Shown here piece by piece: positions 37,516 through 47,794 of a stretch of 64,000 nt of DNA. Each line of letters begins with the position of its first letter. Position 1 is the first letter of the stretch. Source of the stretch: an uncultured Bacilli bacterium (lineage in GTDB: Bacteria; Bacillota_I; Bacilli_A; RFN20; CAG-826); the NCBI GenBank assembly GCA_944327845.1, contig CALVHN010000002.1, forward strand, positions 69,326 through 133,325, read 5' to 3'. A program made the position numbers and the translations under genes. The notes beneath the pieces are model-generated. The model had not been told where the DNA came from. It did not search any database and worked only from the letters and a program-made list of their open reading frames with translations.

Positions 37516-39192
37516 GTGGAAAATGAAAACTATATCATCGAATTAAAGAATGTTTCAAAGATATTCGAAGATGATACAGTGGCTGTTGAAAATTTCAATT
37601 TTTACGTAAAAAAAGGTGAATTTGTTACCTTTTTAGGGCCTAGTGGCTGTGGAAAATCAACTACTTTAAGAATGATTGCAGGATTTGATTTTCCTTCGAA
37701 GGGAGAAATATTGTTAAATGGTAAGGATATTTCGTTGCTTCCTCCAAACAAAAGACCAATTAATATGGTTTTTCAAAAATATGCTCTCTTTCCCCATCTT
37801 GATGTTTATGAAAATGTTGCTTTCGGTCTTCGTCTTAAAAAGATTCCTGTCGAACTTAAAGATAAAGATGGAAATCCAGTATTAAAAATAAACTACAAGA
37901 AAATTTATGAAATTAAATCTGATATTAGACAAGTTAAAAGAAATAAACACTTATCTAATGAAGAGAAAGAAGAAAAATTAACAAAGTTAAATGAAGAACT
38001 TAATAAGGCATTAGTAACTAAAGAACAAGCTTATACTTATAAAAAGTTATCTAATCGAGAAATTGATGAAAAAGTTGCTAAGGCTTTAAAAATTGTTGAC
38101 CTTGATTCACTTGAAGAAAGAGATATTTCGACTTTATCTGGTGGTCAACAACAACGTGTTGCTATAGCTAGAGCAATCGTTAATGAACCTGAAATTTTAT
38201 TACTTGATGAACCTTTAGGTGCTCTTGATTTAAAAATGAGAAAAGATATGCAAATCGAATTAAAAGATATGCATACTCGTTTAGGAATTACTTTTATTTA
38301 TGTTACTCACGATCAAGAGGAAGCTTTAACAATGTCTGATACGATTGTTGTAATGAAAGACGGAGTAATTCAACAAATTGGTAAACCTAAAGATATTTAT
38401 GATGAACCTAAAAATGCTTTTGTTGCTGATTTTATTGGTGAATCCAATATTTATAATGGAACAATGCTTAAAGATTCAACTGTTAGATTTTTAGATCATA
38501 ACTTTAAATGTGTTGATACATTCCCATTAAATGAAAAGGTTGATGTTGTTGTTCGTCCAGAAGATGCAGATATAACTTCAGTTGAAGATGGAATGATTAA
38601 AGGAAAGATTGTCACTAAAATCTTTAAAGGAGTTAATTATCAATATACTTTAATGGTTGGTAAAAATGAATTAATTGTAAAATCAACTAAAGATTATCCT
38701 TTAGATAAAGAAGTAGGAATTAGTATTGAACCAGATCTAATTCATATAATGAAGAAAGATTTTACAACTAATATATATACTGATGCTTATATTAATAATA
38801 AGAATCAAGTTGTAATCGATGATAAACCATTTGATTGTGATATAACTCAACTTCTTCCAAATTCTAAGCTTGATGAAGAAGGTTATCTTATTTCAAAAGA
38901 TGGAAAACATAAATATGATTTAAAAGATGCTGATGTTGTTGCTGAAGTTGGTATTGAAAAAATTGAAATAGTTGATGATTTAAACGATCCAAAAGTTCAA
39001 GCAGTTGGCGAAATTGTTGACTTAGTTTATAAAGGAGATCACTATCGAATAATTGTTCGCACTGATAGCGAAGAAGATTTTGTTTTAGATACTCCATACA
39101 GTTATAACTTCTTTGATAAAGTTGGAATTTATATTAAACCACAAGATATTAAGTTAAGACTTAAAAAAGAGGTAAAAGAGTATGAAATTTAG
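37516..39192 (+). CDS. potA: spermidine/putrescine importer ATPase with insertion and extra C-terminal domain
   Basis: A 558-residue ATPase; typical PotA has 350-380. Start GTG 37516 is set by GGAGGG at 37501-37506, nine bases before it. Walker A is [10 protein letters not shown] (41-50), the Q-loop near 87, signature LSGGQ (207-211), Walker B LLLDEPLG, and VTHDQEEAL follows. A Lys/Glu-rich helical insert lies at about 112-180, the same place as the larger insert in the sugar ATPase at 6269. After a first TOBE-like region (about 330-430) a further unit of about 120 residues ends in a second TOBE-like fold (480-553), so the regulatory domain looks duplicated. It overlaps the permease gene by 11 bases. 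Confidence 0.92.
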   Translation: MENENYIIELKNVSKIFEDDTVAVENFNFYVKKGEFVTFLGPSGCGKSTTLRMIAGFDFPSKGEILLNGKDISLLPPNKRPINMVFQKYALFPHLDVYENVAFGLRLKKIPVELKDKDGNPVLKINYKKIYEIKSDIRQVKRNKHLSNEEKEEKLTKLNEELNKALVTKEQAYTYKKLSNREIDEKVAKALKIVDLDSLEERDISTLSGGQQQRVAIARAIVNEPEILLLDEPLGALDLKMRKDMQIELKDMHTRLGITFIYVTHDQEEALTMSDTIVVMKDGVIQQIGKPKDIYDEPKNAFVADFIGESNIYNGTMLKDSTVRFLDHNFKCVDTFPLNEKVDVVVRPEDADITSVEDGMIKGKIVTKIFKGVNYQYTLMVGKNELIVKSTKDYPLDKEVGISIEPDLIHIMKKDFTTNIYTDAYINNKNQVVIDDKPFDCDITQLLPNSKLDEEGYLISKDGKHKYDLKDADVVAEVGIEKIEIVDDLNDPKVQAVGEIVDLVYKGDHYRIIVRTDSEEDFVLDTPYSYNFFDKVGIYIKPQDIKLRLKKEVKEYEI

Positions 39193-39985
39193 ATTTCAGA
39201 GGAAATTCCTCGCTATTCCTTACTTTATTTTCTTAATTTTATTCATTGTTCTTCCAATTTTATTTATTATTTATTATGCATTTACAGATAGCAATGGGTT
39301 TTTTACATTTGATGCTGTTGTTGATTTTTTTACTTCAACAAACAAATTAAATGTTTTGCTATTATCTTTAATGTTTGCAATGCTTAATACAATTATTTGT
39401 TTAGTAATTGGTTATCCTATTGCTTATATTTTATCTAATACTAAATTTAATGCTAATGCAGTTATTGTCATGTTATTTGTTATGCCGATGTGGATTAATT
39501 TTGTTTTAAGAACATGGGCAACAAGAGATGTTTTAACGTGGATTGGTTTAGATGGAGGAACTCATCCATATTTAGCAACAATGATTGGTTTAATTTATAA
39601 TTATTTACCTTTTGTTATTTTGCCTTTGTATAACGTCATGTTAAAACTTGATAAATCTCAAATTGAGGCCGCAATGGATTTAGGTTGTAATAGATTACAA
39701 GTATTTACTAAATCAATTTTTCCTCAATCTATTCCAGGTGTAGTTTCTGCGGCGATGATGGTTTTTATGCCTACAATGTCTTCTTATGTAATTTCGGATG
39801 TTTTAAGTGAAGGACAAGTTGTTTTATTTGGTAATTTAATTTATTTAAACTTCTCTAATTCTCAATGGAATTATGGAAGCTTTATCTCGTTATTTATGCT
39901 TGCACTTGTTGCAATTTCAATGCTTATCTCAAGAAATTTTACTGAGAAAAGTACTACTAATAAAAAGGAGTCAAGTAAATGGTAA
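39182..39985 (+). CDS. potB: spermidine/putrescine importer permease PotB
   Basis: A 267-residue permease with about six helices (first near 10-32). The coupling motif is [20 protein letters not shown] near 160-179. [10 protein letters not shown] near 101-110 is typical of PotB. Ribosome site AGAGG; it overlaps potA by 11 and potC by 7 bases, a tightly packed operon. Confidence 0.92.
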   Translation: MKFRFQRKFLAIPYFIFLILFIVLPILFIIYYAFTDSNGFFTFDAVVDFFTSTNKLNVLLLSLMFAMLNTIICLVIGYPIAYILSNTKFNANAVIVMLFVMPMWINFVLRTWATRDVLTWIGLDGGTHPYLATMIGLIYNYLPFVILPLYNVMLKLDKSQIEAAMDLGCNRLQVFTKSIFPQSIPGVVSAAMMVFMPTMSSYVISDVLSEGQVVLFGNLIYLNFSNSQWNYGSFISLFMLALVAISMLISRNFTEKSTTNKKESSKW

Positions 39986-40917
39986 AGAAAATACTCGCGA
40001 AATCATATGTTTATTTGATTCTCATCTTAATGTATATTCCTATTTTTGTTTTAATTGTTTTTTCATTTACCAATTCTGATAGTGTTGGAATTTGGAATGG
40101 TTTTTCTTTAGAGCTTTATTCACGTTTATTTAGAAATGAAGAAATAATGATTGCTGTTGGAAATACTATTATTATTGCTTTAATTTCTGCAATTTGTTCA
40201 ACAATTTTAGGTACTTTAGGAGCAATTGGTGTTTTTTATTCTAAAAGAAGAACAAAAGCATTAGTTGAAAATTTGAATCAAATTCCTGTTGTTAATGCTG
40301 AAATTGTTATGGCTTTAAGTCTTACATTTATGTTTGTTTTTTGTGGAAGCTATATTTTTAAAGATAATATTTTCTCATTCTGGACTATATTGTTTGGTCA
40401 TATGGTTTTAGAAACACCATTTGTTTATTTAAATGTTAAACCTAAATTAATTCAAATGGATCCAAGCTTATATGAAGCAGCTTTAGATTTAGGATGTTCA
40501 CCTAGAAAAGCGATGTATAAAGTTATGCTTCCTCAAATCGCTCCTGGCGTATTAAGCGGATTTATGCTTGCTTTAACTTTATCTTTAGATGATTTTATTG
40601 TTACAGCATTTTTAAGTGGACCTGGATTATTATCTGGAGCTGGAAAAATACAAACAATTTCAACATTTATTCAAAATTCAATTAAAAAGAAAATTGTTCC
40701 ACCTGAACTAAGAGCATTAACAACTATTATTTTCTTGGTTGTTGTTATTGCTACAATTTTGGTTATCTTTTATCAAAAAAGACAAAATAATCGCAGTTCT
40801 GCAAGGTTTTTAACTAAAGAACAAATAAAAATAAGAAATATAAAACGTCTTATTATTGGTGGTATTTCTTTAATAATTCTTATTACAGTTATTAGTTTAT
40901 TAATTGCTTTTATTTAA
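39979..40917 (+). CDS. potC: spermidine/putrescine importer permease PotC
   Basis: A 312-residue permease. The coupling motif is LYEAALDLGCSPRKAMYKVM near 163-182, followed by LSLDDFIVTAFLSGPG, a PotC hallmark. The C terminus has an additional basic stretch and one more helix (about 290-311) than usual, giving seven hydrophobic segments. Ribosome site AAAGGAG. Confidence 0.92.
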   Translation: MVKKILAKSYVYLILILMYIPIFVLIVFSFTNSDSVGIWNGFSLELYSRLFRNEEIMIAVGNTIIIALISAICSTILGTLGAIGVFYSKRRTKALVENLNQIPVVNAEIVMALSLTFMFVFCGSYIFKDNIFSFWTILFGHMVLETPFVYLNVKPKLIQMDPSLYEAALDLGCSPRKAMYKVMLPQIAPGVLSGFMLALTLSLDDFIVTAFLSGPGLLSGAGKIQTISTFIQNSIKKKIVPPELRALTTIIFLVVVIATILVIFYQKRQNNRSSARFLTKEQIKIRNIKRLIIGGISLIILITVISLLIAFI

Positions 40918-40934
40918 AAGGAGATTAAATAAAT

Positions 40935-42539
40935 ATGAAAATTTATAAAATTATTAATAAGTTAGCTATTTCTTTACCTCTTTTTTCTCTTTTATCTTTA
41001 ACTAGTTGTTCAGGAAATTCTAATAATCAAGATGTATTATATTTAAGAGTATATAACGCTGGAGATTATGTTTATTTAAATGATCCAGATAATGGTTATG
41101 ATGAACCTGATTTAGTTGATCAATATAATGAATGGATTAATCAAGAAGAAAATAAAGCTTTCTATTTTGGAGAAAACTTTAATAAAAGAGTTGAAATAAT
41201 CTATGATACATATGATACAAATGAAAATATGTATAATGAATTATTAACTGGAAAATCAAATTATGAACTTGTTTGTACAAGCGATTATATGATTCAAAAA
41301 CTCGCTAAAAAAGATTTGATTCAAACAATAAATAAAGAAAAAATTCCAAATTATAGTAAATATGCAAGTAAGTTTCTAACTGGAGAAGATGGAAAACTTA
41401 ATAATGTTATAATTGATGAAGAAAATCCTACTTTAGGTACTTTAGACGATTTTTGTGTTGGCTATATGTGGGGAACTTTAGGACTAATGTTTAATCCTGA
41501 GTATGATGGAATAAATAATCGAAGCAAAGAACAAGTTATTGAAGATTTCACTTCTCCTAATGGTTGGGATACTTTATGGACACACTCTGAATATTATGAT
41601 AATTGTGCTTCAATTAAAGATTCGATTCGTGATACTTATGCACTTGGTATAGCTCATGCGTTAGTAGATGAAAATGGAGAAAATAGATTTGCTAAACTTT
41701 ATAACGAATATTCTGGAAACTATAATGAGGAATATACTAAAAAACTTGGCGATTTATTTAATCTTTGTGATGATGAAACCATCGCTTTAGTTCAAGAATC
41801 GTTAATTGAATTAAAAGATTATATTTATGGTTTTGAAGTTGATACTGGTAAGACTGATATAGTTACTGGTAGAGTTGGAATAAATCTTGCATGGAGCGGA
41901 GATGCAGTTTATTCAATGGATACAGCTGAAGAAAATGATGTTTATTTATATTTTGCTATACCTCATTATGTTACAAATGTTTGGTTCGATGCTTTTGCTT
42001 TAATGAATGGAATTAGTGAAGAACAAGAAAATGCAGCATATTCATTTTTAGATTTTATTTCTTTACCTGAAATTGCAGCTAAAAATATGGATTATGTTGG
42101 TTATACTCCATTTATTGGCGGTCAAGAAATTTTTGATTTAGTAACTGAATGGTATGATCCTCGATATGATGAAGATGGAAACTTTGATGATAGTGTTGAA
42201 ACTATTGAATATGATTTGAGTTACTTTTTTAATCAAGGTGAAGATGATACAAACGATTACATAGTACATGTTGAACCTGAACAAATTAATCGACAAATGA
42301 GAGCTCAATATCCTTTAGAATCTGATTTACCACATTTAGCCATAATGAAAGATTTTGGAAATCAAAATGATAAAATAACTTCTATGTGGGAAAATGTTAA
42401 AGTTAATCCTTTACCTGTTTGGGTAAGTGTTATCGTAGTTTTAGGCTTTGTTGGCATTTTAGGATTTTTAGGAAGTTACCGTATTATTCAAAAGATAAAA
42501 GTTAATCGTAGAAAGAAATTAAGAGAGAAAAATAATTAA
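40935..42539 (+). CDS. potD: polyamine-binding lipoprotein PotD with C-terminal membrane helix
   Basis: A 534-residue extracellular binding protein, longer than typical PotD (about 350). The lipobox is LTSC (Cys 25). The early segment LRVYNAGDYVYLND and ELVCTSDYMIQKLAKKDL follow the PotD pattern. Unusually, a transmembrane helix (about 496-515, WVSVIVVLG...) and a basic tail close the protein, so it would be held at both ends if the lipid anchor is also used. In mycoplasmas PotD and PotC are fused, and this tail recalls that arrangement. Ribosome site AAAAGGAG. Last gene of the pot operon. Confidence 0.88.
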   Translation: MKIYKIINKLAISLPLFSLLSLTSCSGNSNNQDVLYLRVYNAGDYVYLNDPDNGYDEPDLVDQYNEWINQEENKAFYFGENFNKRVEIIYDTYDTNENMYNELLTGKSNYELVCTSDYMIQKLAKKDLIQTINKEKIPNYSKYASKFLTGEDGKLNNVIIDEENPTLGTLDDFCVGYMWGTLGLMFNPEYDGINNRSKEQVIEDFTSPNGWDTLWTHSEYYDNCASIKDSIRDTYALGIAHALVDENGENRFAKLYNEYSGNYNEEYTKKLGDLFNLCDDETIALVQESLIELKDYIYGFEVDTGKTDIVTGRVGINLAWSGDAVYSMDTAEENDVYLYFAIPHYVTNVWFDAFALMNGISEEQENAAYSFLDFISLPEIAAKNMDYVGYTPFIGGQEIFDLVTEWYDPRYDEDGNFDDSVETIEYDLSYFFNQGEDDTNDYIVHVEPEQINRQMRAQYPLESDLPHLAIMKDFGNQNDKITSMWENVKVNPLPVWVSVIVVLGFVGILGFLGSYRIIQKIKVNRRKKLREKNN

Positions 42540-42928
42540 TTTAATTAAATTCTTTGCAAAAACGAATTGTTTTTTAAAATTTCAATGTTTATTTTTATTT
42601 TAAATAATTTTTAAATGATTTAATCTAAATATTTAAACTTTTAAGTTGTTCTTTTTAATAATGTCATTAATTTCAAGTTGAAAATCAAACAGAGCTAGTA
42701 AAACAATAGGAAATTGATATTAAGATTAATTATATTGATTAAAAAACAGTAATAGAAAATTGATATATTTTTTATAAACTTAATAATCTTTTTAATACTT
42801 GTAGGGAACTAATTGAAGGCAGTAATAAAAATTTGCCTAGCGTATTTAGTTTTTAATGAATGAAAAAAGCTCATAATTTATCAAAAACCTTGTTAATCCT
42901 AAATATTTTTTACGAAATTTAGTATAAA
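42540..42928. other. non-coding gap between potD and tRNA-Leu
   Basis: About 390 AT-rich bases with stops in all frames. I see no clear terminator for the pot operon. AAAAACCTTG near 42887 recurs at other gene ends in the window. Otherwise nothing is recognisable. Confidence 0.5.
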
Positions 42929-42957
42929 TTGATATTTAAATTTAGTTATGGTAAAAT
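42929..42957 (+). promoter_or_regulatory. tRNA-Leu promoter
   Basis: TTGATA, 17 bases, TAAAAT, ending 8 bases before the tRNA 5' end. Confidence 0.7.
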
Positions 42958-42965
42958 TTTACCAT

Positions 42966-43052
42966 GCCTCAATGGTGAAATTGGTAGACACGAAAGACTC
43001 AAAATCTTTTGATAGTGATATCGTGCCGGTTCGAGTCCGGCTTGAGGCACCA
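42966..43052 (+). tRNA. tRNA-Leu(CAA)
   Basis: 87 bases with encoded CCA and a long variable arm (TGATAGTGATATCGT), as expected for Leu. Acceptor GCCTCAA/TTGAGGC; anticodon stem AAAGA/TCTTT around CTCAAAA, anticodon CAA. Confidence 0.95.
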
Positions 43053-43065
43053 CTATTAGAGCAAT

Positions 43066-43125
43066 AACCCCAAAAGTTGCACAAAATGTAGAAACTATAT
43101 AATGTGCAATTAAAGGGGTTTTTAT
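43066..43125 (+). terminator. terminator after tRNA-Leu
   Basis: ACCCC ... GGGGT outer arms (43067-43071, 43115-43119) with an inner TTGCACA/TGTGCAA pairing, then TTTTTA. Confidence 0.85.
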
Positions 43126-43302
43126 ATTAATAGATTAAATCTTAAAGAAAATATTTAAATAATACATTGAATATTCTTTTAAAGAAATTTAAAAATATAT
43201 TTTTGAAACTTTTAAAACATAATATTTTGTTTCTTAAGGAATTTTAAAATTAAAGATCTTTATTGAATAAAATATAAATACTTTTATAAGGAGTGGATAA
43301 AA

Positions 43303-44663
43303 ATGAAAGATCTAAATTTAGATTATTTAAATAAAGAAGACTATTTAAAGTATAAAGAAATTATGAAAACTTTTTTCCTGATGATTATGAAGAAAGGATA
43401 ATTGATCTTAATTTTATGAAAGATCCAATAAATCATAAGGTTTTTGAAGGAATTAATGCAGTATATAGTTTAAAAGAAAGTGATGAAAAGTTCATTCTAA
43501 GGTTATTTAAAAATTATATTTTTCCTTTTTTAGCTAGTCTTATTACCTTTGAAAACTATAATAAGATTGATCCTTATAGTAAAAAATGGATGTATTCATT
43601 TTATACTTTTAGAAGTAAATTTTTTAATAAAACACCTTTAATTAGCGAAATAGTGAATGAATTTTATCGAATTTACCCTACTTATAAACTAAATAAAATA
43701 ATTTATAATACTAACGATAAAATTATTCTTAATTACGAAGAAAAAGGGAAAATAATTTTAGCTCCTTTTGATTGCAATTTTAGCGCATCTTCTGTTTTTA
43801 GTTTATTTAAGAAATTCCTTCAATTTACAAATATCGATAATACTTTTTATAAAAAATCTTCTAATAATTTTGTTTTAAATTATATAGTTAATTCTCCTTT
43901 TTTCTTTTCAGTATATCGTGATTTTATAGATCCAGTTTATAAAACAATGATAGGTTTTGTTTTAGTTTTACCAAAAACTTTTAATTTATATGAATATAAA
44001 AAAGATAGCCGCCCAATAGTTTTAAACAATTTTAAAATTTCATCTTATAGTAGTTATTTTGATGAGCAAGATTTTGTTATTTATTCATATATTGATATAG
44101 ATACAAATTTAGGCGATCTAGCAAATAAAGTTGCAAATGTAATAAAAGAAAAACTTGAAAATAATGAGTTAAGGATTTCTACGAATGAAAAAATATATTG
44201 TAAAAAAAGTAAATCTTACTTAATGAATAATAAAAATATTACAATCAATTCTTATACTAATTATTTAGACTTAAAACATAAAAAAATGGAATTTTATTAT
44301 CAAGGAAGATTTTATATTTATAACATAAAAAAGATTGAAAAAGGTGCGTTTTTTAAATATAAAACCTTCTTTGATGGATGGACTTTTAATGATTATGATT
44401 TATTTTTAAGCTTTCAAAATTATTGCTATCTTAAAAATAAGGAATATGAATTATTTGAGGAAAATATAAATATTAAAGAAAGATATAAAAAAATTTTTCG
44501 TAAACTAAAAGTTGGAACAGTTCGTACTGATGAAAATAATCCATTAAAAGTAACGATAAGCTTAGATAAAAGTTTAAATAATGAACACGCTATTAATTAT
44601 ATAAAGCATGAGTTTTTATTAGATAATGATAATTTAGAGGTAACATTTAATTTTATTGATTAA
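43303..44663 (+). pseudogene. unknown protein gene with one-base frameshift near its start
   Basis: An AAGGAGTG site at 43287-43294 precedes ATG 43303, but that frame stops after 32 codons at TAA 43399. The main frame runs to 44663 and stays protein-like upstream of its first ATG (43416): FFPDDYEERIIDLNF just before it. Adding one T to the T6 run at 43371-43376 joins both into a 453-residue protein. If the shift is real, only a form starting at 43416 (415 residues) without a ribosome site could be made. The protein is Asn/Lys/Tyr-rich with no signal peptide. I do not recognise it. Its WYL neighbour lies 215 bases downstream. Confidence 0.6.
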
Positions 44664-44878
44664 AAGTTTAAAGGATAAATTTTCTTAAAATATATTAGAT
44701 TTGCATATTTTTTATAAAAAATATTAACTTTTATTCGGATTAATTTTAATTTTTTATAATTTGATCTAAGTATATTTTTAATTATAGTAAACACAAAATA
44801 TTATATTTTAAAGAATTTTATAATTTCTTTTATTATATCGTTAATAATATTTTATATCGTACAATTAAAAGGGGGCTT

Positions 44879-46837
44879 ATGAAAAATTCTGTAATTAAGA
44901 AAAATTTAAGAACTTATCAAGATAGAACAAAAAGAGAAGAAGAAATTGATAAACTAAATTTAAATAATGAAGAAAAAGAAATACTTAAAAAACAAACAAT
45001 TAAAAAACCATCTGTATTTTTAGTTTATTTAGTTTTAAAAAATTATTCTTCAATTGATAATTGCTTATCAAGAGAAAAAATAATTGAACACGTTAAAAAA
45101 GATTATGGTGTTATTTTAAGTAAAAATACAATTACAAATTGTATTAAGGAAATAGGCGATATCAATAATGAAATTTTAGAAAGCCAAGATTTTGATAAAA
45201 ATAAACCAGTAGTTATTACTAATGGTAAAAAAGGGTATTTTCTTTTAGATTCAGGAAGCTTAAATATTGGGGAAGTTTTTTTATTTGTTGAATTAATTAA
45301 AGAGTCAGAAAGTTTAACTAATAAAGATAAAAATGAAATGATTTCAAAAATACTCAAATCATCCATCTCAAATAAAAATTATGAAGATATTGGAAAATTA
45401 AAAGATGAATTTAGTGATAATTTTTTAAAAAGTGAAGATTCAAAATTTAAACAAATTATTTCTGATAGTACCGATAAGCTTACTTTAATTTCTAGAGCAA
45501 AACTTTTAAATAGAGATATTATTTTTGAACATCAAATAGGTTTAAAAAATATTAAAGAGATTGATAAAAATTTAGTTAAAAAACATAAAACAAAAACAAT
45601 TACTATGACGCCTTATTTAATATTTCAAAATAATAATGAAATTTATGTTTTAGGCTCCGCAGCTAAGGAAGTTGATGAAATTAGTTTAAAAGAAAATAAC
45701 GATAAAAAATATGTATTATATATTTCTAAACTTATTAATATGGAAAATATTAAAATTCTTTCTGATGATGATATATCTACTACACCTTGGAGCGAATCTT
45801 TTGAAATTGAAGATTTAAAGAAATATTTGATATTTTCAAAAAATGATATTGAAGAGGGAATATTTAATCCAAAGGATTTAAAAGTTAATGCCTATGAAAT
45901 TATTTATCAAGAAGAAGATTTTTTCATAGAAATTCTTAATTATTTTAAAAATGGAATATATCAAAATGATTCTCAAACTAAAAAATGTATTTTGTTTGCA
46001 ACGGAAGAAGCAATTATTAATTTTTATTATAAATATAGTTTTAAATTAAATAAGAATTTAGAAATAAAACCAATTGAACTTTCGATGCCACTTGAAGAAA
46101 GCAGTTTTATTAATTGTTCTAGTAATGATAATTTGAAAAAATTTTCAAAAAAAGTATATCAAGATTTTTATAAAGGAAGTAATAGCTATATGACTGAAAA
46201 AGATGACTATATGAATCCTATTTTATATTTAATGTCCTACCAAGAAACTATTGAAGAATTTAAGAAAGTAAATTATGAAACATTAGTTAAATTATATGAA
46301 CATGAAAATCCTAAACCATTTGAAGTTGTTTTAACTAATAAACTTAATTTTGATTTTTCTATGAGAAGTAAAATGGCTAGTGAAATAATTAAAGATTTTA
46401 AAAACTTTAATTTAAAATTTATGAGAGGTACAATGAACTCGTATAGTTTAAATAAATATAATAAAAGTTTATTAGAGGATAAAGAAACTTGGATTAATTG
46501 TTTAGCTGATGTTTTACATATTTGCTGTTTTGGATATTTCGCTCATGAAATAATGAAAGATGAAGAATTAATTAAATATGATGCTTTTAATCCTGATCAA
46601 ATTCGTTATCCATATGATTATTATAGTTTTTATTACCCGATAAATCTTGCTAAAGAAGATATAGGTGAAAGTTATGACGATTATCGATATTTTCAATTTA
46701 TGGGGTTTGAAATTAGTTTAATACCTGCTGAACATATTGTTAATTATATTTTAAAATATTACTATCGATATCGTATTAAATGGTGGACCAAGAATTGTTT
46801 AGTTGATTTTTATGATTATTTTATAGGCCTTCATTAA
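44879..46837 (+). CDS. large WYL-domain-like transcriptional regulator
   Basis: A 652-residue cytoplasmic protein. Residues about 45-100 look like a winged helix (LSREKIIEHVKKDYG, then SKNTITNCIKEI as recognition helix). The segment LNIGEVFLFVELI near 130 fits the linker of WYL regulators, and about 195-295 resembles a WYL domain (RAKLLNRDIIFEHQIG, TMTPYLIFQNNNEIYVLGSA, YVLYISKLINMENIKIL). WYL proteins sense nucleic-acid or nucleotide ligands and often control defence or DNA-damage genes. The remaining 350 residues, rich in aromatic residues, match nothing I know. A strong AAGGGGG ribosome site is present. No partner gene is obvious. Confidence 0.6.
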   Translation: MKNSVIKKNLRTYQDRTKREEEIDKLNLNNEEKEILKKQTIKKPSVFLVYLVLKNYSSIDNCLSREKIIEHVKKDYGVILSKNTITNCIKEIGDINNEILESQDFDKNKPVVITNGKKGYFLLDSGSLNIGEVFLFVELIKESESLTNKDKNEMISKILKSSISNKNYEDIGKLKDEFSDNFLKSEDSKFKQIISDSTDKLTLISRAKLLNRDIIFEHQIGLKNIKEIDKNLVKKHKTKTITMTPYLIFQNNNEIYVLGSAAKEVDEISLKENNDKKYVLYISKLINMENIKILSDDDISTTPWSESFEIEDLKKYLIFSKNDIEEGIFNPKDLKVNAYEIIYQEEDFFIEILNYFKNGIYQNDSQTKKCILFATEEAIINFYYKYSFKLNKNLEIKPIELSMPLEESSFINCSSNDNLKKFSKKVYQDFYKGSNSYMTEKDDYMNPILYLMSYQETIEEFKKVNYETLVKLYEHENPKPFEVVLTNKLNFDFSMRSKMASEIIKDFKNFNLKFMRGTMNSYSLNKYNKSLLEDKETWINCLADVLHICCFGYFAHEIMKDEELIKYDAFNPDQIRYPYDYYSFYYPINLAKEDIGESYDDYRYFQFMGFEISLIPAEHIVNYILKYYYRYRIKWWTKNCLVDFYDYFIGLH

Positions 46838-47101
46838 TAGATAAAATTTTTAAAAAGATTGCAGAACTCAACTAAAATAAAAAAATATGCTAATTTTAAT
46901 ATATAAAAAGAAGTAAAACTTTTTATATTTATTATAATTAAAGTAAGAGATAATATTTTTAATACTTAATAATTTTTTAACTAATTTTTCTTTTTTTACC
47001 ATACAAAAAGTATAGGAATATAAAAAATTAATATAATAATAAACTTAAATTTAACCTAACCATAAAATTAATGTAGAAAATTAATTTAAGGAGGCTTATA
47101 T

Positions 47102-47695
47102 ATGAAAAAATTATCTGTTCTCTTATTAGGAATTATACCAATTGTATGTTTAACAGGTTGTTCAACTAATAATCAAAATAATAATCTAAATGATGGAGAT
47201 GAAATCGAAAATGCAATAGTTGTATATTTTTCTGCAACAAATAATACTGAAGCTGTAGCTTAAACTATTGCTCGACACATTAATGCAAAAATATATGAAC
47301 TAGAACCACGTGATGCATATACTAGTACTGATTTAAATTATGGAAATAGCGATAGCAGGGTTGTTCAAGAACATAATCAAATTGTAAATGGAAATAGAGT
47401 AAATGTTAGATTAGTTGAAACTCATTTTGAAAGTTTTGAAGATGCGGAATATATCTTTTTAGGAGCACATGTTTGGTGGCAAGATTTAAGTTGGGTTATT
47501 GAAAGTTTTGTAAGTGAAAATGATTTTGAAGGGAAAACTATTATTCCTTTTGGAACTTCATCTTCATTTACTTTAGATAATTTAACTCCATTAGCAACAA
47601 ATGCTACTTGGCTTGAACCTCAAAGATTTAGATCAAGTGTTCCAGTATCCGAAGTTATAAGCTGGGTTGATGGGTTAGATATAACTTTTGTTTAA
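47102..47695 (+). pseudogene. lipid-anchored flavodoxin-like gene with in-frame TAA
   Basis: A good AAGGAGG site precedes ATG 47102. The frame codes a lipoprotein signal (VCLTGC, Cys 20), then the FMN-binding loop VVYFSATNNTEAVA, but codon 54 is TAA (47261-47263). The same frame stays open to 47695 with convincing flavodoxin features (EDAEYIFLGAHVWWQDLSWV, then IIPFGTSSSF). One base change (for example CAA to TAA) would explain the break. Full length would be 197 residues. Flavodoxins carry electrons with FMN; surface-attached ones are known in gut Firmicutes. Unless the stop is read through, no product is made. Confidence 0.75.
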
Positions 47696-47794
47696 AAAAT
47701 TTATACAATATTAGTGTTTTAAAAAAATATTTGCTTTTTTTCTTATTACCTTTATATTTAAAAAAATATATAAATAAATTTTTGGAGGAAATCG

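Noticed and set aside
47261-47263. Selenocysteine or pyrrolysine recoding in the flavodoxin gene
   Set aside because: The codon is TAA, which is not used for either, and no recoding hairpin is visible after it.
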